Shown here: positions 1-5,429 of the stretch, piece after piece | Numbering within the stretch: the stretch's first letter is position 1 | How the letters are laid out: every line of letters begins with the position of its first letter | Assembly: GCA_964560165.1 (NCBI GenBank) | Contig: CAZLLB010000132.1 | Location: 1 to 9,008 of the forward strand | Length of the DNA: 9,008 bases | DNA from: Parvibaculum sp964560165 | Lineage (GTDB): Bacteria > Pseudomonadota > Alphaproteobacteria > Parvibaculales > Parvibaculaceae | Reading direction: 5' to 3' | The notes under the pieces: generated by a model | Told to the model about the DNA's origin: nothing | The model's input: the letters and a program-made list of their open reading frames with translations, nothing else | The model's database searches: none | Program-made: the position numbers and the translations under genes

Positions 1-1231
1 CCACTCCGGCAGGGCGCCCGCTGAGATAGAGAAAGCCGTCCTGATCGAGATAGCCAATGTCGCCGAGCGAAATAAGGCCCTGCTTTTCTGCCCGCCGCCG
101 CTTCTCATCGTCCTGGTGATAAGTGAAGTCTGCATAGTCAGTCAGACGACAGACGATCTCACCGCTCGCGCCATATTCAGCCTCCCGTCCGTTCTCATCG
201 AGCACGCGCACTTGCGCGCCCGGAAGTGCCTTGCCCACCGTGCCCCGGTGGCCGAGCCATTCTTGGGAATCGCAATAGGTAACAGCGCCGGTTTCCGTGC
301 CGCCGTAATGCTCGGTGATGATCGGCCCCCACCACTCGATCATCGCCTGTTTGATATGAACGGGGCAGGGTGCCGCGCCGTGCATCACGAATTGAAGCGA
401 TGAAATATCGTATTTGCGTCGCACGTCCTCGGGCAGTTTGAGCAGGCGCACGAAATGGGTAGGCACTGCCAAAAGATGCGTCACTCGATAGGTTTCGATG
501 AGGCGCAGCATCTCTTCAGGATCAAAGCGCGGCAGAAGGATCTGGTTTGCACCGATCCGAAAGAAGAAATTCACCCAGCCATTCGGCGTCGAGTGATACA
601 TCGGCCCGCCAGCCATGGCGACGATCTCTTCCGGCCTGCTCTCCCAGCCTTCGACACCGAATATTTTGGAAATCATCTGCATACCGGCCGCGGCCTGTTC
701 CGCCGTCGGCGGCAGACGTTTTACTCCCTTGGGATGCCCTGTTGTGCCGGAAGTATAGATCATGGAGCCCGGCGGCTCTGAGGGCCCTTCGGTTTTGGGC
801 GGAAATTGCGCGAGCCATGCGCCCCATTCGGTCGCACCTTGGGGCAAGTGCGCGGCGGCGGGTGCCAGCTTGTAGTTGGCAACGATCTCCGGCGGCGTCT
901 CGACGACAAAAACCGGAATGCCCGCAGGCAAGGCATGAGCTATACCGGCATGAAGGTCGGAGTGAATGACGATCGCCTTCGCCCCGGAATTTTCGAAAAC
1001 GTAGCGCGCCTCTTCAGCCGAATTATGCCAGTTGACCGGCGTGAGATAGGCGCCGACCAGGCCCGCCGCGACGGATGCTTCGAGAAACGCAAAGTCGTTT
1101 CTGAGATAGACCGCCACGACATCGCCCGCGCCGATGCCGAGCGACGCGAACCCGGAACCGGCGCGCGCCGCTCGTTCGGCAATTTTCAAAACGTCAACGA
1201 CCCTTGCGCCAGACCTCAGCCAAGCTGTCAT
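1..1231 (-). CDS. AMP-forming acyl-CoA synthetase, downstream tandem copy (C-terminus beyond window)
   Basis: The frame is open from an ATG at 1231 to the window edge, giving about 410 codons of a protein that should be near 515 aa, so the C-terminal lid domain with the catalytic lysine is missing from view. An AGGAGG ribosome-binding site lies 6 nt before the ATG. Visible ANL-superfamily motifs are the phosphate-binding loop YTSGTTGHPKG near residue 160, HYGGTETGA near 310 and GDIGYLDQDGFLYL near 390-402. The family activates a carboxylic acid to an acyl-adenylate and then to the CoA thioester in the cytoplasm. It is colinear with the complete synthetase upstream (2838-1291), starting 59 bp after that gene's stop, so the two are probably co-transcribed. 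The pocket region after PMYHS differs between copies (TPNGWVNFFF here, APNAYGLFAF there), suggesting different substrates. Past the A8 region it reads SGRPAGV where the other copy has CDRAKDM. The arginine is kept, so this is probably normal variation. The substrate cannot be named from sequence. Confidence 0.93.
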   Translation of the reverse strand, partial: MTAWLRSGARVVDVLKIAERAARAGSGFASLGIGAGDVVAVYLRNDFAFLEASVAAGLVGAYLTPVNWHNSAEEARYVFENSGAKAIVIHSDLHAGIAHALPAGIPVFVVETPPEIVANYKLAPAAAHLPQGATEWGAWLAQFPPKTEGPSEPPGSMIYTSGTTGHPKGVKRLPPTAEQAAAGMQMISKIFGVEGWESRPEEIVAMAGGPMYHSTPNGWVNFFFRIGANQILLPRFDPEEMLRLIETYRVTHLLAVPTHFVRLLKLPEDVRRKYDISSLQFVMHGAAPCPVHIKQAMIEWWGPIITEHYGGTETGAVTYCDSQEWLGHRGTVGKALPGAQVRVLDENGREAEYGASGEIVCRLTDYADFTYHQDDEKRRRAEKQGLISLGDIGYLDQDGFLYLSGRPAGV

Positions 1232-1290
1232 GTCGTCCTCCTGGATTTCCGCCCGGCATGTTCAGATGAAACGCACCCGAAAACAGGGCT

Positions 1291-2838
1291 CTATATGGCT
1301 CTCCCCGCGTTCTGCCAGAAGGGTTCGCGCAGCTTGCGTTTGAAAATCTTGCCCGAGTCCTCGCGCGGAAGGTCGGTGCGGAACTCGACGCGCTTTGGCA
1401 CCTTGTACCCCGCGATGCGCTCACGCAAGAAAGCGCGCACATCGCTTTCACCTATATCGGCGCCGGGCGCCTTCTGCACGATGGCGCATACTTGTTCGCC
1501 GAATTCCTCGTCCGGAATGCCAAACACCGCGCAATCCCCGACGCCGGGCATCTTGTGCAGTTCGGCTTCGATCTCGGCAGGGTAGATGTTGACGCCGCCC
1601 GAAATGATCATGTCCTTGGCGCGGTCGCAGAGATAGAGAAAGCCGTCATCATCGAGATAACCGATATCGCCAAGCGAAATCAGACCGGCCTTTTCCGCTT
1701 TGCGCCGTTTCTCGTCGTCGCCATGATAGGTGAAATCGGGAATGGTGTGCGTCCGACAGACGACCTCGCCCGTCGCGCCCTCCGCCAGTTCTTCACCATT
1801 CTCGCCAAGGACACGCACCTGCGCGCCTTCGACCGCTTTGCCAACGGTTCCAGGATGCGCGAGCCACTCATGACTGTCGCAGAACACGACCGCACCGGTT
1901 TCCGTCCCGCCGTAATATTCGTAGATCACCGGACCCCACCATTCGATCATCGCCTGTTTAACGTGCACAGGGCAGGGCGCTGCGGCATGGACAACAAATT
2001 TCAGCGAGGAGAGATCATATTTCTTCTTCACCTCGGCCGGCAGCTTCAGCAGCCGCACGAACATGGTCGGCACCATATGCAGATGGGTGACCTTGTATTG
2101 CTGGATCATTGCCAGCAGCTCTTCAGGATCGAAGCGCGGTTGCAGGATTGCATTGGCGCCGACGCGAAACGCGAAGAGGCCATAGGCGTTCGGCGCAGAG
2201 TGATACATCGGCCCCGTCACCACAGTCACCATGTCAGCGGGATTCCCGAAACGCGGGTCGAAGCCCATCACGCCGCCGATGAGTTTCTGCCATGCCAGGG
2301 CCTGTTCGCCATTGGGCCGTGCGCGGCGCACGCCCTTGGGATGCCCTGTCGTGCCGGACGTATAGATCATCGTGCCCGGCGGCTCGTCGGGCCCTTTTTT
2401 CTTCGGTGGGAATTTAGCAAGCCACTCGCTCCAGAGTGCAACACCGGCAGGCAGCCGCACCGCTTCATCCGACAGGCTATAGGAGGTGATGATTTCCGGT
2501 GGTGTTTTGACAATGAAGACCGGAACGTCTTTCGGCAGGGCCCGCGCTATCGGGTGATAGAGATCGGCATGGATGACAATCGCTTTCGCTCCGGAGTTTG
2601 CAAAAATATACGCAGCCTCGTCTGGCGAGTTATGCCAGTTGGCCGGTGTTGAGTAAGCACCGACAAGACCCGCTGCTACTGATGCTTCGAAAAACGCGAA
2701 GTCGTTTCTGAGATAGATCGCTACGACGTCGCCGGGGCCGATACCCAGACTCTCAAAACCCGATCCCGCACGCGCCGCGTTCTCTGCCAGCGTGGCGATA
2801 TCCGATACGCGCCCGCCTGACCTTATATATCCGCTCAT
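1291..2838 (-). CDS. AMP-forming acyl-CoA synthetase (FadD/ligase family), upstream tandem copy
   Basis: A complete 515-aa member of the adenylate-forming (ANL) superfamily that converts a carboxylic acid, ATP and CoA to acyl-CoA, AMP and PPi. The ATG at 2838 has a GGAGGG ribosome-binding site about 8 nt upstream. Domains: a large N-terminal adenylation domain (about 1-405) and a C-terminal lid (about 410-508). Key motifs: phosphate loop YTSGTTGHPKG at 159-169 with K168, YYGGTETGA at 308-316, GDIGYLDDDGF at 390-400 with D391 binding the ATP ribose, hinge DR at 405-406, and the catalytic lysine K497 in PREDSGKIFKRKL. No signal peptide or membrane span is seen, so it is cytoplasmic. It is followed 59 bp later by a close paralogue on the same strand. 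Fatty, aromatic and bile- or steroid-type acids are all possible substrates. The crotonase-family gene elsewhere in the window fits acyl-CoA degradation but is not in the same operon. Confidence 0.95.
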   Translation of the reverse strand: MSGYIRSGGRVSDIATLAENAARAGSGFESLGIGPGDVVAIYLRNDFAFFEASVAAGLVGAYSTPANWHNSPDEAAYIFANSGAKAIVIHADLYHPIARALPKDVPVFIVKTPPEIITSYSLSDEAVRLPAGVALWSEWLAKFPPKKKGPDEPPGTMIYTSGTTGHPKGVRRARPNGEQALAWQKLIGGVMGFDPRFGNPADMVTVVTGPMYHSAPNAYGLFAFRVGANAILQPRFDPEELLAMIQQYKVTHLHMVPTMFVRLLKLPAEVKKKYDLSSLKFVVHAAAPCPVHVKQAMIEWWGPVIYEYYGGTETGAVVFCDSHEWLAHPGTVGKAVEGAQVRVLGENGEELAEGATGEVVCRTHTIPDFTYHGDDEKRRKAEKAGLISLGDIGYLDDDGFLYLCDRAKDMIISGGVNIYPAEIEAELHKMPGVGDCAVFGIPDEEFGEQVCAIVQKAPGADIGESDVRAFLRERIAGYKVPKRVEFRTDLPREDSGKIFKRKLREPFWQNAGRAI

Positions 2839-2910
2839 TTCGCAGTCCCTCCCCAGGTGACCTTTTCATTGAGCAGAGTGTAGCAGCGGCAATCAATCTG
2901 AAAATGGCAA

Positions 2911-2935
2911 AAGGACCGCAAACTAATTCGGTTCC
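2911..2935 (-). promoter_or_regulatory. weak divergent EcfG-like promoter candidate for the synthetase operon
   Basis: On the minus strand GGAAC (2935-2931) is followed after exactly 16 nt by CCTT (2914-2911). This is one base from the alphaproteobacterial EcfG consensus GGAAC-N16/17-CGTT. It points toward the synthetase start at 2838. The GGAAC half arises because the plus-strand promoter's -35 sits inside the palindrome GGTTCCC-CA-GGGAACC (2930-2945), so the match could be a by-product of that palindrome. Confidence 0.25.
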
Positions 2936-2939
2936 CCAG

Positions 2940-2964
2940 GGAACCCGATAGCCTGCTCCGCGTT
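2940..2964 (+). promoter_or_regulatory. EcfG-type general stress response promoter
   Basis: GGAAC at 2940-2944, a 16-nt spacer and CGTT at 2961-2964 exactly match the promoter consensus recognised by the ECF15 sigma factor EcfG, the output of the alphaproteobacterial PhyR-NepR-EcfG general stress response. Transcription would begin a few bases past 2970, leaving a leader of roughly 60 nt before the ATG at 3031. The genes that follow are small membrane and envelope proteins of types common in stress regulons, which supports the call. The -35 element lies in the right arm of the palindrome GGTTCCC-CA-GGGAACC (2930-2945). Confidence 0.7.
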
Positions 2965-3030
2965 GTTTATGGAAACCGGCCTCTTTGGCCATAGCGCAGG
3001 CGTTGCGTAGTTGAGTTTGAGGAGAAAGCC

Positions 3031-3246
3031 ATGACGGTGCGGAGCAGAACCAAGCGTTTGCGCAAGGACGCGGAGAGCCTGAAGGACGACGCGCGCGATC
3101 TCGTTGAGGAAGGTTTCTCTCATCCGATGGTCGAGCGGGTTGTCGATGCCATCCGTGAGCGCCCGGTAATCGCTGTCGCCGTGACGGCGGCACTCGTGAC
3201 CCTTGGCGCCCGACTGATGGGCCGCGCCCGGCATTTTGGAGATTAA
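3031..3246 (+). CDS. small ElaB/YqjD-like (DUF883-type) membrane-anchored protein
   Basis: A 71-aa protein whose ATG is preceded by GAGGAG with 6-nt spacing. Residues 1-43 are highly charged and helix-forming (RSRTKRLRKDAESLKDDARD...). A single hydrophobic segment (about 45-62, PVIAVAVTAALVTLGARL) is followed by a short basic tail. This layout, an amphipathic or coiled N-terminal helix with a small-residue-rich C-terminal membrane anchor after R-x-R-P, resembles the ElaB/YqjD/DUF883 group. In E. coli those are stationary-phase inner-membrane proteins, some of which bind ribosomes. Similarity was judged by architecture only, and a short unrelated membrane-anchored helix protein cannot be excluded. 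It is the first gene behind the EcfG-type promoter and is followed 3 bp later by a 24-aa hydrophobic ORF. Confidence 0.75.
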   Translation: MTVRSRTKRLRKDAESLKDDARDLVEEGFSHPMVERVVDAIRERPVIAVAVTAALVTLGARLMGRARHFGD

Positions 3247-3249
3247 ATC

Positions 3250-3324
3250 ATGCGATATCTTTTTCTCTGGATAATCGGCATTCCGATTCCCGCCCTTATC
3301 CTTATTTATTTTCTCTTTCGTTGA
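3250..3324 (+). CDS. 24-aa hydrophobic single-span microprotein
   Basis: An ATG 3 bp after the preceding stop opens a 24-codon frame reading MRYLFLWIIGIPIPALILIY and then FLFR. It has a GGAG ribosome-binding site 8 nt upstream, inside the end of the preceding gene. Apart from the terminal arginines nearly every residue is hydrophobic, enough for one membrane span with a central GIPIP turn. Tight packing between two genes, a good ribosome-binding site and a stop (TGA) that overlaps the next ATG (TGATG at 3322-3326) all argue that it is translated. Function is unknown. I have a general impression that short GIPIP-containing proteins recur in proteobacterial stress loci, but could not check it. 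Confidence 0.6.
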   Translation: MRYLFLWIIGIPIPALILIYFLFR

Positions 3325-3506
3325 TGAGCGGCGCGTGAAGTGGCCTGCGTCTTCTGCTCCTGATATTGCTCATTGTACAAATCGTCGGAGCGTTGCCCAT
3401 TTGGCCCTATAGCGCCGGGATATTTCTCGTCATTCTTCTTTTACTCGTGCTGCTCGGCGTCATCTGGTGGCGAGCATTTTCCCTGAATGAACATGGAGTT
3501 CTGAAT
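3324..3506 (+). pseudogene. DUF3309-like small membrane protein frame, interrupted by an in-frame TGA
   Basis: The frame starting at the ATG at 3324 (overlapping the previous stop) reads MSGA, hits TGA at 3336-3338, and then continues SGLRLLLLILLIVQIVGALP and IWPYSAG, followed by the hydrophobic stretch IFLVILLLLVLLGVIWW. The GALPxWPYSxG core flanked by two hydrophobic segments is the hallmark of the DUF3309 family, proteins of roughly 50 aa. The only in-frame initiators after the TGA are CTG codons and TTG (3366), none with a visible ribosome-binding site, and starting at TTG would remove part of the first hydrophobic segment. The frame also has no stop of its own and runs straight into the lipoprotein below. 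Either the gene is decayed (TGG to TGA would be a single change), the base is a sequencing error, or a non-ATG start is used. Confidence 0.5.
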
Positions 3507-3704
3507 ATGTTGCGCAAAGCAATGATCGGTATCGCGCTCACGCTTCCCCTCATGGGCGCACTCGCCGCATGCGACGACAAAGGTCCCGCTGAAAAGGCCG
3601 GCGAGAAGGTCGATAACGCAGTGGAGAACATGAAGGACGCGGTCAATCTGAAAGGTCCCGCTGAAAAGGCAGGCGAAAAGATCGACGACGCCACCGGCAA
3701 CTGA
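3507..3704 (+). CDS. small lipoprotein with duplicated GPAEKAGEK motif
   Basis: A 65-aa protein starting at ATG 3507, with a modest GGAG about 10 nt upstream. Residues 1-21 form a lipoprotein signal (MLRKAMIGIALTLPLMGALAA) ending in a lipobox (LAAC) with the acylated cysteine at 22. Residues +2 and +3 are both Asp, which by the E. coli Lol rule favours retention in the inner membrane. The mature part is about 44 aa, charged, and built on two copies of KGPAEKAGEK(V/I)D(N/D)A at residues 25-38 and 49-62. It is loosely reminiscent of entericidin-type small lipoproteins, but that name is not secure. The frame is open upstream into the DUF3309-like remnant, so a fused product starting further upstream is formally possible. 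The signal peptide makes 3507 the better start. It is last in the stress-promoter cluster, just before a terminator. Confidence 0.78.
   Translation: MLRKAMIGIALTLPLMGALAACDDKGPAEKAGEKVDNAVENMKDAVNLKGPAEKAGEKIDDATGN
3579..3691 (+). repeat. intragenic direct repeat in the lipoprotein gene (two ~41-bp units)
   Basis: The 20-mer aaaggtcccgctgaaaaggc occurs identically at 3579-3598 and 3651-3670, exactly 72 bp (24 codons) apart. Similarity continues for about 21 more bases in each unit with only a few changes, mostly synonymous or conservative. The units encode the repeated KGPAEKAGEK segments. Confidence 0.85.
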
Positions 3705-3727
3705 TCTAGCCGCGCTATTTGATATTG

Positions 3728-3753
3728 GAGAGCCCGCCGCAAGGCGGGCTCTC
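3728..3753. terminator. strong hairpin between convergent genes (likely bidirectional terminator)
   Basis: A perfect 11-bp GC-rich stem, gagagcccgcc (3728-3738) with ggcgggctctc (3743-3753) and a gcaa tetraloop, lies between the lipoprotein stop (3704) and the converging lyase stop (3766). The T content on the plus side (tgcattt) is modest. It probably ends transcription from both sides. Confidence 0.8.
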
Positions 3754-3765
3754 TGCATTTATGCG

Positions 3766-4998
3766 TCAGCTATATCTGGCTTCGCGCTTGGTTCCCGTCG
3801 CACCGGCTTTCACTTCACCGACCGCCCAGGCGAGATCGGCGAGATAAGTGTCCGCCACCTGAAGGTGAAAAGGCGATAGCATGAGATGCAGCCCCTTGGG
3901 CTGTGTCGTCAGGCTCGTGAACCAGCCGCGCTCAAAGAGTTTTCCCCATACCGCCATGCAGTCGAGCCCATCATGCGTGAAAGCCATCAATCCGAGTTGG
4001 GGCTTGCCGAGGATGCGAAAGCCAAGCGCTTTGACGCCTGCTTCAATTTTTTCGCGCGCGTCCGTCACCTGTCGATGTTTGGCGCGGTAGCCCTCGACAC
4101 CGAGAAAATTCATCACCGCCCACGCCGCTGCAATAGCGCCGCCGGGCCGTGTTCCGGCCAACGTCGGCGTCACCATGCGGCCACCCGGCCAACAGTCCAT
4201 GTCGAAAATCATATGCTTGCGTAGCGCCTCCGTGCGGAAGAGCACCGTTGACGCGCCTTTGGCGCAATAGCCGTATTTATGCAAATCCGCCGACATAGAT
4301 GAAACGCCGGGCACCTCGAAATCGAAAGGCAGAACATCGCCACCATTCATCCGCACGAAGGGTGCTATATAGCCGCCGACGCAAGCATCGACATGCAGCC
4401 AGAGGCCGCGCGCTTCGGCCAGCGCGCCGAGTTTTTCGATGGGATCGATGAGCCCATAGGGAAAGCAGGGCGCAGAGCCGACGATCATCACCGTATTTGC
4501 GTCCGCTGCATTCCCCATGGCCTGCACATCGGCCAGAAAATCATCGCCGACCGCGATGCGCCGCACCTCGATCTCCATCACCCTCGCTGCTTTGTCGAAA
4601 GCGGGGTGTGCAGAATATGGCAGCACGATATTGGGCGTCCCCTTCACGCCTTTTTCCTTTCGCGCAAAATCTCGCGCGGTCTTCATCGCCATGGTGATCG
4701 AATCTGTACCGCCCGACGTGATATTGCCCGCCGCGCCTCCGGGCGCATGGAGCAGCGATAGCCCTGCTGCCACCACCTCGTCCTCCATTTTTTTCAAGCT
4801 CGGAAAAGCCATCGGCCCCAACCCGTTTTCCGACTGGAAAAGGGCATAGGCCTCCTTTTGCACCCTTTCCACTTCGGGTCCGGCATTGAAGACGTAAACA
4901 GCAGTCTTTCCGTCCCGCCATTTGACGTCGTTCTGGCTGCGCTGCTGCATCTCCTGCTTCAGCGTTTCCCAATCGGTGCCTTTTTCGGGGAGCGGCAT
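3766..4998 (-). CDS. PLP-dependent lyase of the sphingosine-1-phosphate lyase family
   Basis: A 410-aa fold-type I PLP enzyme. The ATG at 4998 has AGGA about 9 nt upstream. Diagnostic S1P-lyase/group II decarboxylase motifs: GNITSGGTDSITMAM at 91-105 (cofactor phosphate cup), YSAHPAFDKAA at 128-138 with H131 positioned to stack on the PLP ring, SAPCFPYGLIDPI at 175-187, HVDACVGG at 202-209 with D204 contacting the pyridine nitrogen, and SADLHKYGYCAKG at 236-248 with K241 as Schiff-base lysine. A second lysine, K247, lies six residues on, the spacing known from bacterial S1P lyases. The family cleaves phosphorylated long-chain bases to a fatty aldehyde and phosphoethanolamine. Eukaryotic members carry an N-terminal membrane anchor. 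None is seen here, so it should be soluble. It could instead act on another amino substrate, since bacterial homologues are often annotated only as aminotransferase or decarboxylase. It stands alone, convergent with the stress cluster. Confidence 0.88.
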   Translation of the reverse strand: MPLPEKGTDWETLKQEMQQRSQNDVKWRDGKTAVYVFNAGPEVERVQKEAYALFQSENGLGPMAFPSLKKMEDEVVAAGLSLLHAPGGAAGNITSGGTDSITMAMKTARDFARKEKGVKGTPNIVLPYSAHPAFDKAARVMEIEVRRIAVGDDFLADVQAMGNAADANTVMIVGSAPCFPYGLIDPIEKLGALAEARGLWLHVDACVGGYIAPFVRMNGGDVLPFDFEVPGVSSMSADLHKYGYCAKGASTVLFRTEALRKHMIFDMDCWPGGRMVTPTLAGTRPGGAIAAAWAVMNFLGVEGYRAKHRQVTDAREKIEAGVKALGFRILGKPQLGLMAFTHDGLDCMAVWGKLFERGWFTSLTTQPKGLHLMLSPFHLQVADTYLADLAWAVGEVKAGATGTKREARYS

Positions 4999-5077
4999 GG
5001 TGTTCGATCCTGTTCTGCGATGGGTCCGGTTCGACGCATTTCGCCGGATTTTGGAGTGCCAGTCTCTCTTTGCAGGG

Positions 5078-5106
5078 GTGACCGGGCAATAATTAATGGT
5101 TACTAT
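5078..5106 (+). promoter_or_regulatory. possible sigma70-type promoter for the Cys-rich protein/crotonase pair
   Basis: GTGACC (5078-5083) and TACTAT (5101-5106) are 17 bp apart, with four and five matches to the -35 and -10 consensus. They precede the ATG at 5141 by about 34 bp in an AT-rich stretch that contrasts with its surroundings. The same stretch holds the small inverted repeat ttaat-N7-attaa. The region 4999-5140 also separates the divergent lyase and must contain that gene's promoter, which I could not assign. Confidence 0.3.
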
Positions 5107-5140
5107 TAAATCTCAATGCAAACCTTCGGGAGGGTGATTT

Positions 5141-5395
5141 ATGAAAGCTATCAGAATTTTTGCGGCGCTTGTCGTTATGGCCTCGCCGCTCATATTGAGT
5201 GCCACAGCCGATGCGGGCCGGTTCGCTTGCCGTGGCGATTTCAAGAAATATTGTTCCGCAGTGGAGCCGGGCACTGGTGAGGCTATCGAATGCATGCGCA
5301 AGCATTTCGACGAGCTTTCAGATGGCTGTAAGGAATACATTAAGGAAGCAAAGGCGGAAAAAGACGCGAGGGAGGCTGCCACTCATCAGCAGTAA
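5141..5395 (+). CDS. secreted four-cysteine protein with GLG1-type Cys-rich repeat
   Basis: An 84-aa protein whose ATG follows a GGGAGGG ribosome-binding site by about 8 nt. Residues 1-25 are a classic signal peptide (basic start, hydrophobic core, ATADA cleavage site), so the mature protein of about 59 aa is periplasmic or secreted. Cysteines at 30, 38, 51 and 63 follow the pattern C-x2-D-x4-C-x2-V-x-PG-x-G-x4-C-x3-H-x3-LS-x2-C. This is the single-unit form of the cysteine-rich repeat found in eukaryotic Golgi glycoprotein 1 and in many small proteobacterial exported proteins. Two disulfides are likely. The tail from 66 on is charged, helical and rich in K, E and A. The biological role of bacterial members is not established as far as I know. 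The crotonase gene starts 34 bp downstream on the same strand, so the two may share a transcript. Confidence 0.85.
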   Translation: MKAIRIFAALVVMASPLILSATADAGRFACRGDFKKYCSAVEPGTGEAIECMRKHFDELSDGCKEYIKEAKAEKDAREAATHQQ

Positions 5396-5417
5396 AGCCC
5401 TCCGCCGCATAAAAAAT

Positions 5418-5424
5418 AGGGAGG
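5418..5424 (+). promoter_or_regulatory. ribosome-binding site that fixes the crotonase start
   Basis: AGGGAGG lies 5 nt before ATG 5430. The reading frame is open further upstream (to an ATG at 5199), but that extension overlaps the Cys-rich gene out of frame and does not resemble the crotonase family, so 5430 is the start. Confidence 0.85.
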
Positions 5425-5429
5425 AACAT

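Noticed and set aside
1..1231. SGRPAGV in place of CDRAKDM suggesting an inactive synthetase
   Set aside because: The key arginine is kept, and GR variants at this hinge are common among functional acyl-CoA synthetases. The catalytic lysine region is outside the window, so inactivity cannot be claimed.
806..1585. Open frame of 259 codons on the plus strand across the synthetase junction
   Set aside because: It overlaps both minus-strand synthetases and their intergenic gap, has no ribosome-binding site and low-complexity composition. It is a shadow frame.
1492..2652. Long open frame (386 codons) on the plus strand
   Set aside because: It is antisense to the complete acyl-CoA synthetase. Its His/Arg-rich translation has no recognisable domain and is a typical GC-rich shadow of a real gene.
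3031..3246. Minus-strand open frames covering 2753-3234
   Set aside because: They lie opposite the ElaB-like gene and the intergenic promoter, lack ribosome-binding sites, and have no coherent protein character.
5199..5429. N-terminal extension of the crotonase gene to an ATG at 5199
   Set aside because: It overlaps the Cys-rich gene in another frame and has no family similarity, while ATG 5430 has a strong ribosome-binding site and gives the normal family length.
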